A stretch of 64,000 nucleotides of DNA from JAWKZG01 sp041396125 (GCA_041396125.1 JAWKZG010000010.1:161695-225694), one strand, 5' to 3'. Numbered from the stretch's first letter, positions 35,061 to 44,297 are shown. Program-made: numbers and translations. The notes: generated by a model not told the origin, from the letters alone.

Positions 35061-38000
35061 CTATTCAGACGCCGCCAACAGGCTGGCGTTGCCGCCTGCC
35101 GCCGTGGTGTCGATGCACAAATGGCGTTCCAGTATGTAGCGTTCCGGCGCGATAGTCTGAGTCTCAAGCGGCACGATGGGGCCGTCCCGCCTGGCCAGAG
35201 CAATGCGCAGGGCACGGGTCCAATCGCTGATACCGGCAGCGGCTACGGCTGTGATACCTCTGACTGCAGTCAGTATTTCAGCCGTGACGATGCCATCCAG
35301 TGCCGCAACCGGTGCCCCGGCATCGATCAGCGGCTGCGCGGCCTTCGTAGCGCCCGGCACCACAAGCACTGCCGGACAGCCCGCACCGAGCGCCTGCACC
35401 GCCTGGGCAATGCCGCTCTCGGGTGTCGGTCCGAGGCAGAGTACCAGGCCTTTCGGATAAAACGCCAAGCGATTACTCTCGCCGGTCGGCCCCGGTAGTG
35501 TCTGCGGCGTCATATCCAGTGCCGCAGTCTCGGAGAGCGCCTTGCGGATCACGCCACCACGGCCGCTCAGCGCTTTGCGCAGCACCGCAACCTGATCTGA
35601 CCGGGCCGCCCAGTTGCGGGCGTCAAGCCCATCAATGGCCGACTGCAGCGCCGCAAGCTGCACGACTTCACCCTGGGGTGCATCGTGAGTCTCAGTGGCG
35701 GCGGTGCGACGGAACCGGTTGACGTAGTGCGGGCCGCCAGCCTTGGGTCCGGTGCCTGAGAGCCCTTCACCGCCGAACGGCTGGGAACCGACAATAGCAC
35801 CGATCTGATTACGGTTGACATAGATATTGCCGACATGCAGGCGCTCGACAATTTGCTGCACCCGGTCATCGATGCGGGTGTGTAGACCAAAAGTCAGGCC
35901 GTATTCCCTGCTGTTGATTGCATCGACCACTTTGTCGATATCCCGCGCCTTGAAGGTGGCCACATGCAGCACCGGGCCAAAGATTTCGCGCTCGAGATCA
36001 TCGATGCCGCTGACCTTGATCACAGCTGGACTGACAAAAGTACCACCGTCCGGTGCAGGCAGCTTCTTAAGCACCTTACCCGCTTTTTCCTGCGCTGCCA
36101 CATAGGCATCAATATCGGCCTTGGCTTCGGCATCAATGACCGGCGAAACATCGGTGGCAGGGTTCCAGGGATCGCCAATGACGAGCGCGTCCATCGCACC
36201 TTTGAGCATCTCCAGCAGCCGGTCGCAGGCCTCTTCCTGGACATACAGCATCCTGAGCGCTGAACAGCGCTGGCCGGCTGACTGAAAAGACGAAATCAGG
36301 ATATCGCGCACCGCCTGCTCGGTCAGCGCGGTCGAGTCCACAATCATCGCATTAAGGCCGCCGGTTTCGGCGATCAGCACGGCATCCGGGCCGGCATTCT
36401 GCGCCAGGGTCTTATGGATAATCTGTGCCACCTGCGTCGAGCCGGTAAAGCAGACGCCAGCGATCCGCGGATCGCTGGTCAGCGGCCCACCCACCGTTGG
36501 TCCGTCACCGGGCAGTAATTGCAATGCCGTCTCCGGCAGGCCAGCTTCGCGCATCAGTGCGACGGCGCGGGCAGCGATCAGTGGTGTCTGCTCGGCGGGC
36601 TTGGCAAGTACCGCATTGCCTGCCGCCAGCGCCGCCGCGACCTGGCCGGTAAAAATAGCCAGCGGGAAATTCCATGGGCTGATACACACAAAGATGCCAC
36701 AGGCACTGCCCGGTTCTTCGTCTTCCAGTCGTTCAATCTCGTTCGCGTAATAGCGCAGAAAATCCACCGCCTCGCGCACTTCAGCGATACCATCAAGCGT
36801 CGTTTTACCGGCTTCCCGTGTGGCAATAACGGTTAACTCTGCAATGTGTTTTTCATAAAGATCAGCCGTCCGGCGCAGCACGTCGGCCCGCTCGGACGCG
36901 GGCCGTGCCGACCATTCACGATAACCGTCAGCGGCGGCATCAAGTGCAGCGGCAACTTCAGCCGGGGTTGCCTCATACACTTTGCCGACCACGCGCGAGC
37001 TGTCAGCCGGGGAAAAGACCGTACGGGCCGGACCCTGCGGAGCCGGGTTGCCGGCAAGCATCGGCCCGGCCGTCCAGGTTTGCTCAGCAAAATCCTCGCG
37101 GGCCGTTAGCAGTGGCAGGATCGACGCCGGCTCGTTTACCCTGAAACCACGGGAGTTCTTCCGTTCAGGCGCGAAGAGTTGGCCGGGCAGGGTGATTGAC
37201 GGGTTGGCAATGGCATCACCCAGACGCTGCATCTCAGCCACTGGATCACGCGCGATCTCGCTCGGGGGAATCGAGCTGTCCACCACCTGGTTGACGAAGG
37301 AGGAATTCGCACCGTTCTCCAGCAGACGGCGTACCAGATAGGCGAGCAGATCGCGGTGTGCGCCGACCGGTGCGTAAATCCGGCAGCGCGTGCCCTCTGA
37401 TTGTTTAACGATATGGTGCAGCGACTCGCCCATGCCGTGCAGGCGCTGGAATTCGAAGCTGTCCTTGTCATTGCCCGCCATCGCGATCACGGCAGCGCAA
37501 GTATGGGCGTTATGGGTGGCAAACTGCGGGTAGATGCGGTCACGCCGGTCGAGCAGCATCTGCGCGCAGGCCATGTAACTGACATCGGTGTTGATCTTGC
37601 GGGTGAAGACCGGGAAGCGCTCGACCCCCAGCTCCTGCGCCAGCTTGATCTCGGCATCCCAATAAGCACCCTTGACCAGTCGCACCATGATTTTTCGGTC
37701 AAGTCGCTCGGCCAGAGCGTAGAGCGTTTCGATCACCGGTGCAGCGCGCCGGCCGTAAGCCTGCACCACGATTCCGAAGCCATCCCAGCCGGCCAGAGCG
37801 GGATCGGACAACAGGGCTTCGATGACATCCAGCGACAAATCCAGCCGGTCTTGTTCCTCCGCATCGATATTGAAACCGATATTGGCTTTGGCTGCTTGTT
37901 GCGCCAGCTCCAGCGCCCGTGGCACCAGCTCGGCCAGCACCGTTTCGCGGTGCGTGTATTCGTAACGTGGATGCAGCGCAGACAGCTTCACCGAGATACC

Positions 38001-38726
38001 GGGACTGGAGCGCACATCACCCTTGGCCTGCTTTGAAATCGCGGCAATCGCCTTGGCATAGGCCTGGTGATAGCGTATTGCATCGGCATCGGTACGCGCC
38101 GCCTCGCCCAGCATGTCATAGGAGTAGGTATAGCCTTGCGTCTCAAGCTCGCGGGCATTTTTTATGCCTTCCTCGATGCTCTGGCCAAGTACAAACTGGC
38201 GTCCGAGAATCTTCATGGACTGGCCGACTGCGGTGCGCACCAGGGGTTCGCCGACCCGGCGCACCAGACTGCGCAGCGCACGCGCCGGTCCCTTGGGATC
38301 ATCATCCAGCACCTTGCCGGTCAGCATCAGCGCCCAGGTCGAGGCATTGACCAGCGACGATGAAGACTGGCCCAGATGAGTGCCCCAATCAGACGGCTCG
38401 ATCTTGTCGTGGATAAGTTCGTCGATGGTCTCTGCATCGGGCACCCGCAGCAACGCCTCAGCCAGACACATAAGACCGACTCCCTCAGCTGTCGAGAGCC
38501 CGTATTCGGCCAGAAACGCCTCCATCATCGTGGGCGAGGTTTCCTGGCGCACCCGTTCCACATACTTTGCGCCCGTGGCGGCAACCTTGCTGCGCTCATC
38601 CTCTGACAGCTTGATACGCTGGACAAGCTCACGCAACACGTCCGATTCGTCAGCCGTATAATTGGCTCGCACATGTGTCCGCTGCTCGCTCACGAGGCTG
38701 TGCCCGCTTTTATCGATTTCGCTCAT
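35061..38726 (-). CDS. putA: Bifunctional proline dehydrogenase / glutamate-semialdehyde dehydrogenase PutA
   Basis: A 1221-residue intact enzyme that oxidises proline to glutamate in two steps. Residues about 150-450 form the FAD-dependent proline dehydrogenase barrel (GISVKLSALHPRYEYTHRE, KIMVRLVKGAYWDAEIK, YPQFATHNAHT). Residues about 520-1010 form the NAD-dependent aldehyde dehydrogenase: ISPWNFPLAIFTGQVAAALA, GVCFTGSTQVA, the active Cys in FQSAGQRCSALRMLYVQEE, and EIFGPVLHVATFK. A C-terminal ALDH-like extension follows. There is no N-terminal ribbon-helix-helix, so it cannot repress its own operon as E. coli PutA does. The transporter gene putP lies directly upstream on the same strand. 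Confidence 0.97.
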   Translation of the reverse strand: MSEIDKSGHSLVSEQRTHVRANYTADESDVLRELVQRIKLSEDERSKVAATGAKYVERVRQETSPTMMEAFLAEYGLSTAEGVGLMCLAEALLRVPDAETIDELIHDKIEPSDWGTHLGQSSSSLVNASTWALMLTGKVLDDDPKGPARALRSLVRRVGEPLVRTAVGQSMKILGRQFVLGQSIEEGIKNARELETQGYTYSYDMLGEAARTDADAIRYHQAYAKAIAAISKQAKGDVRSSPGISVKLSALHPRYEYTHRETVLAELVPRALELAQQAAKANIGFNIDAEEQDRLDLSLDVIEALLSDPALAGWDGFGIVVQAYGRRAAPVIETLYALAERLDRKIMVRLVKGAYWDAEIKLAQELGVERFPVFTRKINTDVSYMACAQMLLDRRDRIYPQFATHNAHTCAAVIAMAGNDKDSFEFQRLHGMGESLHHIVKQSEGTRCRIYAPVGAHRDLLAYLVRRLLENGANSSFVNQVVDSSIPPSEIARDPVAEMQRLGDAIANPSITLPGQLFAPERKNSRGFRVNEPASILPLLTAREDFAEQTWTAGPMLAGNPAPQGPARTVFSPADSSRVVGKVYEATPAEVAAALDAAADGYREWSARPASERADVLRRTADLYEKHIAELTVIATREAGKTTLDGIAEVREAVDFLRYYANEIERLEDEEPGSACGIFVCISPWNFPLAIFTGQVAAALAAGNAVLAKPAEQTPLIAARAVALMREAGLPETALQLLPGDGPTVGGPLTSDPRIAGVCFTGSTQVAQIIHKTLAQNAGPDAVLIAETGGLNAMIVDSTALTEQAVRDILISSFQSAGQRCSALRMLYVQEEACDRLLEMLKGAMDALVIGDPWNPATDVSPVIDAEAKADIDAYVAAQEKAGKVLKKLPAPDGGTFVSPAVIKVSGIDDLEREIFGPVLHVATFKARDIDKVVDAINSREYGLTFGLHTRIDDRVQQIVERLHVGNIYVNRNQIGAIVGSQPFGGEGLSGTGPKAGGPHYVNRFRRTAATETHDAPQGEVVQLAALQSAIDGLDARNWAARSDQVAVLRKALSGRGGVIRKALSETAALDMTPQTLPGPTGESNRLAFYPKGLVLCLGPTPESGIAQAVQALGAGCPAVLVVPGATKAAQPLIDAGAPVAALDGIVTAEILTAVRGITAVAAAGISDWTRALRIALARRDGPIVPLETQTIAPERYILERHLCIDTTAAGGNASLLAASE

Positions 38727-38900
38727 AGTCGCTTTTCCCTTGTCAGCTGATACACATCAAAGATGCGCCGGCTTGGATAGTGGTGCTCTTAGCCAACGGC
38801 AAAGCGCGGATCAGGTGTTTCGGCCCAGGTTGCAGATTGGGTAACAACGTTTTCTCCCGGAAGCTGTTATGCAGTGTGTTTGCTTGAGTTTTTCATTCAT

Positions 38901-38930
38901 TTGCTGGCATTTGCTGGCACTTGCTGGCTA
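38901..38930. repeat. Three tandem 10-bp units at the 3' end of putP
   Basis: TTGCTGGCAT, TTGCTGGCAC and TTGCTGGCTA follow each other (38901-38930), ending at the putP stop codon. Confidence 0.85.
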
Positions 38931-40399
38931 AAGCCGCCCGCCATTTGCTCGGGCGTCAGCAACCTTGTCATAGTCAGCCAGTACCCTGGCATTGGGTTCC
39001 CCGGCCCGACTCACCACGACCACTGCCAGCCAGCACAGTATAAAACCCGGCACAATCTCGTAAAGATCGAATAAACCACCGGAGAGCTGTTTCCACACAA
39101 CGACCGTCACCGCGCCGACCACCAGCCCAGCCGCTGCGCCATTGCGTGTCATGCGCCGCCAGAATAAGGACAGGATTATGATCGGTCCAAAGGCGGCACC
39201 GAACCCGGCCCATGCGTACCCCACCAGATCCAGTACCCGGCTATCCGGATCCATGGCCAGCAGCGTGGCGACCAAGGCGATACCGATCACACTGATGCGG
39301 CTGACCCAGACCAATTCAGTCTGACTCGCATGCTGGCGAAACAGCGATCTGTAGAAATCCTCGGCCAGTGCACTTGAGCACACCAGAAGTTGCGAATCGA
39401 TGGTACTCATGATGGCAGCGAGGATAGCCGCGAGCAGGAAGCCGGAGACCCAGGGATTGAACAGGATCTGGCCGAACGTGATGAATACCGTTTCCGGGTT
39501 TTCCAGGGGCTGGTCAGCAAAATAAGCAATGCCCGCATAGCCGGTAAAGATTGCGCCATACAACCCGAATATCATCCACGCCATGTTGATGAGTCGGGCG
39601 GTCGGGATGTCAGCGGCAGAACGGATCGCCATAAAACGGGCAAGAATGTGCGGTTGACCGAAGTAGCCGAGCCCCCAGGCCAGGAGTGAGACAATACCCA
39701 GCAGGGTCATATCGGTGAAAACATCGTTATATCCTGTACTGGTCGCCGCGACCTGCTCGGTAACCGCGCTCCAGCCACCCAAATCGTTAATGGCGATAAC
39801 CGGTACCAGGATCAATGCCACAAACATCAGGATACCTTGCACAAAATCGGTCCAGGACACCGCCAGAAAGCCGCCAAGGAATGTGTACGAGACGATGACG
39901 ATAACCCCGGACCAGAGCGCGACGTCGTAGGGCAGGTTAAATGTATTCTGAACAGGGTTGCGCCGCCCACCAGACCGGCGGAGACATAGAACGTGAAGAA
40001 CAATAAGATGACGATCGCCGAAATAACCCGCAGCAGATGAGATGAATCCTTAAAGCGGTTTTCCAGATAATCGGGAATGGTGAGCGAATCCTCCGCCACT
40101 TCGGTATAGATCCTGAGCGGGCGCGCGACAAACTGCCAATTCAGGTAGGCCCCGATGACCAGGCCCACCCCGATCCATATTTGATTCATTCCAGCGGCAT
40201 ATATCGCCCCCGGCAGCCCGAGCAGCAACCAGCCGCTCATATCGGAAGCACCGGCAGATAACGCGGCGACCGGCGCATTCAGCCCCCGTCCACCGAGAAT
40301 ATAATCAGACAGGTTGCTGGTCATCTTCCAGCACCAGAAGCCGATGGCCAGCATGCCGATCAGGTAGATCGCAAAGGCACTAATGGTTCCCATGTTCAT
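38928..40399 (-). pseudogene. putP: Sodium/proline symporter PutP (single frameshift)
   Basis: ATG 40399 follows GAGGG. The first 145 codons give ILGGRGLNAPVAALSAGASD, MSGWLLLGLPGAIYAAGMNQ and ISAIVILLFFTFYVSAGLVG, the sodium:solute symporter core. At about 39955 the frame changes: GGATLF should continue QNTFNLPYDVALWSG but is shifted by one base. The other frame then continues FLGGFLAVSWTDFVQGILMF and FGQPHILARFMAIRSA, to the end at 38928. Joined, it would be about 490 residues and 12-13 helices. It lies upstream of putA, and together they would take up and degrade proline. Confidence 0.9.
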
Positions 40400-40412
40400 T
40401 GCAGTGCCCTCA

Positions 40413-40510
40413 TTACTTTTTAGCTATCCAGGTGATCAGGAGGCAGCGAGGCAGGTCAGCATGGGAGCCAGCAGCCAGAACCAGGTCGCAGCAGTCAATG
40501 ATGCATTCAT
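40413..40510 (-). pseudogene. Small hydrophobic protein upstream of putP (frameshifted)
   Basis: ATG 40510 follows TAGGAGAG and encodes MNASLTAATWFWLLAPMLTC, then LAAS and a stop at 40436. One frame over the sequence continues ITWIAKK to a stop at 40413, which would give a natural single-span peptide of about 33 residues with a basic end. It ends 14 bp before putP. Small accessory membrane proteins are known next to sodium:solute symporters; whether this is one is inference. Confidence 0.45.
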
Positions 40511-41144
40511 TCTCGCACTCTCCTAAAGTTATAACGTATTGTTGTAACCTTAGTTCTCAACTAATGCCGCGTCAACAAGCCACTTAACTGATCAGTATGC
40601 AGGCGCGACAAAGTGGCCTCCGGGTTCCCAGAGCAGCCGTGCCTCGGTAAACCTCAAACTGTAATACCAACATCCAGTTCTTCATTCTCGCGCCGGCAGA
40701 GTCCAGAGATATTTGAGGCTCACCAGTAGCTTGCTATAAACAAGCGCAAAACCGGATGAATTCATCGTTTCATTAGTGAATGAATGACGATATCGAGGTG
40801 AAAGTGACAAAATTTTGTCAGTATTTGAGCGTCTGATGACATATCGGGTGACGAAGAAGATCACTTTTAAAAAATGTTAACAACTTGTTTAGTACTAGAA
40901 AAAATGTTTTATGGGTGAAAAAGTATTTCATACACAAGTAGTTAATATGACAATCATATTACGGTATTACCGTTATACCCAAAAATAATACAGTTTCTAA
41001 TATCAATAGATTTTTACATTCTACAGGTTATTTTTTGACGGAAAATTTGGCTAATACACGAAAAATTTAAATTTACAATTTTTTAAAATTTAAAATTAAA
41101 TTAAAAACAGTAAGTTAATAATAAAAATAACAGGTAATAAAAAA
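40511..41144. other. Long AT-rich spacer upstream of the GTPase/Roadblock operon
   Basis: About 630 bp with no supported gene. The right part is very AT-rich and probably holds the operon promoter. ACGGTA-T-TACCGT at 40961-40973 is a perfect 6-bp inverted repeat and a possible operator. Confidence 0.5.
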
Positions 41145-41201
41145 TCTGGCATTCCTTTTGCCCCAGGCAGGAAAACCACAAGAAGTGTAAGGAACGCCAG
41201 A
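41145..41201 (+). promoter_or_regulatory. Long hairpin in the leader of the GTPase/Roadblock operon
   Basis: TCTGGCATTCCTT (41145-41157) pairs with AAGGAACGCCAGA (41189-41201) at 12 of 13 positions, around a 31-nt loop that itself contains GCC/GGC. The 3' arm contains AAGGA, the only strong Shine-Dalgarno-like sequence before ATG 41208, so the hairpin could hide it. No known riboswitch class is recognised. Confidence 0.65.
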
Positions 41202-41207
41202 AAGAGA

Positions 41208-41948
41208 ATGAATCAACCATCCCTATCCAAAGTAAAAATCACTGCCTTCGGACTGTCAACGGACGATGAATCGTTATTGCGTGTAGCAATAACACGCAGT
41301 GAGCCCGATAACCATTTTGAATTCTATAACGGTGATTCGGGAAGCGCCCGTGCAGTCGCCATCATCGACATTGACAGTGCGGAAGGTCAGCGCTTATGGC
41401 ATGTACTGAGCACATATCGCATGCCGGTAAAAGTAGCCTATACCGATCATCCACGGGATTTTATCGAGCCTGATTTTGCGCTCTCCAAACCGCTATTGAA
41501 AGATGAGTTGAAGGCGGTTATGACCCGTGTTCGTCAGCGCTTGAATGAATTAGCGCCGACGATGTTCTCGCCACTGCCATCACTGGAAAAGCCTGCCGTA
41601 GCGAACGCGGTGGACACCGAGCCGACCGGCGCAGAGATCACACTGCAGGATCGCGTATTGCTGAAACGCTGGCCGGATTTCAAACAGTTCACCTACACCC
41701 CCAGCCACGTCAAGATTGCAGTCTTGATCAGTAAGAAAAGTCGGGATATCGCCACCCTGGCGGACATGAGCGGCCTGTCCGTGGCAGAGACCACCCGTTT
41801 CATCAACCGCTGCCACGCTCTGGGTTATCTGGTGGTTGAGCGTGATGCACCGCCCGTTGAGCAAGACCAACGCGAGGAGCGCCCGGCGCGGATCAATGCG
41901 CTCAAACGAGGCTTTTTCCAGAAAATTCGCAGCCGCTTGGGGATATAA
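41208..41948 (+). CDS. Receiver-like / winged-helix protein of the GTPase operon
   Basis: A 246-residue cytoplasmic protein not placed in a named family. Residues about 5-110 look like a degenerate receiver domain: KITAFGLSTDDESLLRVA, a hydrophobic strand VAIIDID where the phospho-acceptor Asp would be, VKVAYTDHP and FALSKPLLKDELKAVM, whose SKP resembles the receiver KP motif. Residues about 150-215 read HVKIAVLISKKSRDIATLAD and GLSVAETTRFINRCHALGYL, a winged helix-turn-helix. The same pairing with GTPase and Roadblock genes occurs for DUF742 proteins in Streptomyces conservons. First gene of the operon; the GTPase follows after 3 bp. Confidence 0.72.
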   Translation: MNQPSLSKVKITAFGLSTDDESLLRVAITRSEPDNHFEFYNGDSGSARAVAIIDIDSAEGQRLWHVLSTYRMPVKVAYTDHPRDFIEPDFALSKPLLKDELKAVMTRVRQRLNELAPTMFSPLPSLEKPAVANAVDTEPTGAEITLQDRVLLKRWPDFKQFTYTPSHVKIAVLISKKSRDIATLADMSGLSVAETTRFINRCHALGYLVVERDAPPVEQDQREERPARINALKRGFFQKIRSRLGI

Positions 41949-41951
41949 GTC

Positions 41952-42482
41952 ATGGCGCAACCCAAATTCATTTTTACCGGTACTCCCGGGGTGGGCAAAA
42001 CCACCGCAATTGAAACCATCAGTGAAATTCCGCTGATCAAGACCGAAGTCCCGACCACCGATGAACTCGCCGAGCGCAAAGCCATGACCACCGTCGCCAT
42101 GGACTATGGCGAGTTCACCCTGGAGGACGGGCACAAGATCCGGCTGTATGGCACGCCCGGCCAGAAACGCTTCGAATTCATGTGGCGGATTCTGATTGAT
42201 GGTGGTCTGGGGCTGATTATTCTGATCGATAACGAACGCCCCGATCCAGTGGCAGATTTAGCCATGTACCTGGATGACTTCGGTGATTTCATTGCCGATA
42301 CCGCCGCCGTGATCGGCATTACCCGCCTGGGATCGCAAGGTCCCGCCCTCGATGACTATATAGAACTGCTGAGCGAGCGCGGTCAGATGCACCCGGTGTT
42401 TGATGTCGACATCCGCCGCAAGGATGACGTGTTATTGCTGATTGATGCCCTGCTGTCCTGCCTGGAAGCTGAGGCGTTATAA
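41952..42482 (+). CDS. MglA/Ras-like small GTPase
   Basis: A 176-residue protein. P-loop GTPGVGKTTAIETIS (residues about 9-22); the switch II block is LYGTPGQKRFEFMWRI, the GTPGQ form typical of bacterial MglA/CvnD-type GTPases rather than DxxGQ; a strand GLGLIILIDNERPDP follows. The base-specificity motif, usually NKxD or THLD in this group, reads GITRLGS, without the Asp, so guanine specificity is uncertain. Such GTPases switch cell polarity or signalling and are governed by Roadblock proteins, three of which follow in this operon. It starts 3 bp after the winged-helix gene. Confidence 0.88.
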   Translation: MAQPKFIFTGTPGVGKTTAIETISEIPLIKTEVPTTDELAERKAMTTVAMDYGEFTLEDGHKIRLYGTPGQKRFEFMWRILIDGGLGLIILIDNERPDPVADLAMYLDDFGDFIADTAAVIGITRLGSQGPALDDYIELLSERGQMHPVFDVDIRRKDDVLLLIDALLSCLEAEAL

Positions 42483-42511
42483 CTGGTTCGATGAAAAAGG
42501 ATAAGTAACCC

Positions 42512-42922
42512 ATGAGCGTTTTTCACTTGCAACACAAGGATAGTGATATGCCCCATGCCGAAGAAATTCAGGCCGTACTGCGCCAGTGCCTGGAATACCC
42601 CGGTGTGTATGGAGTGATTCTATCGACAATCGATGGGAATGCGCTGGAGCAGGTGCTCAAGCGTGACATCAGTGCCGACCGGATCGCCACCATGAACAGC
42701 TCTTTACTCGCGCTGGCTGAAACCCTGACCCAGGAAACCCAACAGCAACAGAATCGCTTTGTCATTCTGGAAAACAGTGATGGTCGCATCGTCAGTTTAC
42801 GGGTGAACAGAACCCTGCTGATGACGGCCATTTCCTATCACGACAGTAATTTGGGGATGGTGCTGAAAATCAGTCAGAACACCGCCAATACCTTGGCCAG
42901 CTTGATCTCAGAAGAGAGTTAA
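42512..42922 (+). CDS. Roadblock/LC7 domain protein 1
   Basis: A 136-residue (or 124-residue from ATG 42548) protein that is essentially one Roadblock/LC7 domain: GVYGVILSTIDGNALEQVLK, MNSSLLALAETLTQETQQQQ, NRFVILENSDGRIVSLRVN and a final helix NTANTLASLI. In MglB and CvnB this fold dimerises and acts as a GTPase-activating or effector partner of the adjacent GTPase. Both starts have purine-rich sites (AAGGATAAG, AAGGATAGTG). It lies 29 bp after the GTPase, and its stop codon abuts the next start. Confidence 0.88.
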   Translation: MSVFHLQHKDSDMPHAEEIQAVLRQCLEYPGVYGVILSTIDGNALEQVLKRDISADRIATMNSSLLALAETLTQETQQQQNRFVILENSDGRIVSLRVNRTLLMTAISYHDSNLGMVLKISQNTANTLASLISEES

Positions 42923-43708
42923 ATGATGAAGCTGAAAGGCTTAAGAGATTTTCTTGGCCGGAAATCGGGCACAAAAAGCGCACGTACCGTGGAGCGGCAG
43001 GACAACAGAAACAGTGAACCTGCTTCAATCGTGCCGGCACATCAGACCGAAACAACTCCAGCGGAGAGTGCCCAGCAAGAGCAAACACCGGCAACGGATA
43101 CCGTCCGTGAACCTGCTGCAAACGTACCGGCGCATCAGACCGACACAACTCCAGCGGAGAGTGCCCAGCAAGAGCAAACGCCGGCAACGGATACCGTCCG
43201 CGAACCTGCTGCAAACGTACCGGCGCATCAGACCGAAATAGCTCCAGCGGAGAGTGCCCAGCAAGAGCAAACACCGGCAAAAACTGTCCGTGAACCTACC
43301 CCGTTACAGCAGATTGATGCGGAAACACGGACTGAAGCCAAGCGCTGCCTGGAGCAATTCATGAGTCAAGCGCAGGGACTGCACGGGGCGATTGTTTCCA
43401 GTATTGACGGTAATGATTTATTGGCTGTTCTGAAACGTGAAATGCCGACCAACCGGTTGTCGGGTATGACGAGTTCACTGCTGGCACTGGGTGAGACCGT
43501 AGCCAGGGAATCGGGACAAAAATCATGTCAATTCGTGATTGTGGAAAACAGCGCTGGCCGGGTGGTGTGTCTGCGGATAAACCGCACCTTGATGCTGACC
43601 TGTATTTCGAGTCCGGACATGAGTCTGGGAATGCTATTGAGCTCGGGACGACAAACTGCTGATAACCTCGGCAAAGTTTTTGAAAAAGGAGGCCTTCAAA
43701 CAGCATAA
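42923..43708 (+). CDS. Roadblock/LC7 protein 2 with tandem-repeat N-terminal arm
   Basis: A 261-residue protein. Residues 1-30 are basic (LKGLRDFLGRKSGTKSART). Residues about 32-122 are three tandem copies of a 30-31 residue Pro/Ala/Glu/Thr-rich unit (AHQTxTTPAESAQQEQTPAT). Residues about 135-255 are a Roadblock domain: GLHGAIVSSIDGNDLLAVLK, MTSSLLALGETVARESGQ, CQFVIVENSAGRVVCLRIN and TLMLTCISSPDMSLGMLL, close in sequence to protein 1 and probably a duplicate with an added flexible arm. ATG 42923 directly follows the previous stop. Confidence 0.88.
   Translation: MMKLKGLRDFLGRKSGTKSARTVERQDNRNSEPASIVPAHQTETTPAESAQQEQTPATDTVREPAANVPAHQTDTTPAESAQQEQTPATDTVREPAANVPAHQTEIAPAESAQQEQTPAKTVREPTPLQQIDAETRTEAKRCLEQFMSQAQGLHGAIVSSIDGNDLLAVLKREMPTNRLSGMTSSLLALGETVARESGQKSCQFVIVENSAGRVVCLRINRTLMLTCISSPDMSLGMLLSSGRQTADNLGKVFEKGGLQTA
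43016..43290 (+). repeat. 93-bp in-frame tandem repeats (about 3 copies)
   Basis: Three nearly identical units encode a 31-residue (EPAANVPAHQTDTTPAESAQ...) block; the third is slightly shorter. Near identity at the DNA level implies recent expansion or homogenisation, and copy number is likely to vary between strains. Confidence 0.92.
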
Positions 43709-43835
43709 GGAAACACGATTATTAATGAATATCAGGCACTCTAAACAAGAGAGATTAACCAAATACTTTCCAGTTTTTCCTCTAGTGGGAAAGCATTAAT
43801 AAAGACTATTTATTCTGATTTATAAGGAGAATTCC

Positions 43836-44243
43836 ATGTCATTAGATAATGAGATGCAAGGGCTTTTAAACACGGTCAACGGTGCCGTTGGCGCAGCAGT
43901 TGTAGATTTGAGTTCGGGATTGTTGTTGTCGGTGAAACACTCCGTACCGTATTTCACGCAAAGCTATCTGGATGCAGTGGCAGCCGCCGCTGTTGATATG
44001 TTCCGCGGTAACAATATATCAAACGTGGAAGAGATGCTCAGCAGCACCCGTGGTCAAACGGTCAGAAATTCCATCAAAGAAGTACAAATGACCACCGAAG
44101 GCACCTTTCATTTTATGTCTATTGTACCCGGCAAAGAAGACTCGCTGCTGGTGCTCATTACCACCAAGAAAGCCAATCTGGGCATGGGTTGGGCTGCAGT
44201 GCGCAAAGCTTTGGGAAAAATTGCTCCCTTTTGTCCTGGCTGA
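43836..44243 (+). CDS. Roadblock/LC7-like protein 3
   Basis: A 135-residue protein with a more divergent Roadblock fold: VNGAVGAAVVDLSSGLLLSV, YLDAVAAAAVDMFRGN, KEVQMTTEGTFHFMSIV and DSLLVLITTKKANLGMGWAA. ATG 43836 follows AAGGAGAATTCC, a strong site. It is separated from gene 2 by 127 bp, so it may have its own promoter, and is followed by a clear terminator. It probably completes a set of three different GTPase partners. Confidence 0.82.
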   Translation: MSLDNEMQGLLNTVNGAVGAAVVDLSSGLLLSVKHSVPYFTQSYLDAVAAAAVDMFRGNNISNVEEMLSSTRGQTVRNSIKEVQMTTEGTFHFMSIVPGKEDSLLVLITTKKANLGMGWAAVRKALGKIAPFCPG

Positions 44244-44270
44244 GTTATTAATAAATTTTCTCTGCATCAG

Positions 44271-44297
44271 AAAGGGCTGCCTGGCAGCCCTTTTTTT
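44271..44297 (+). terminator. Intrinsic terminator of the GTPase/Roadblock operon
   Basis: AAAGGGCTGC and GCAGCCCTTT form a near-perfect stem with a short loop and seven T residues, 28 bp after the third Roadblock gene. The A run on the other side lets it also serve the convergent gene. Confidence 0.9.

Noticed and set aside
37401..38036. 211-codon plus-strand ORF inside putA
   Set aside because: Antisense shadow of conserved proline dehydrogenase sequence.
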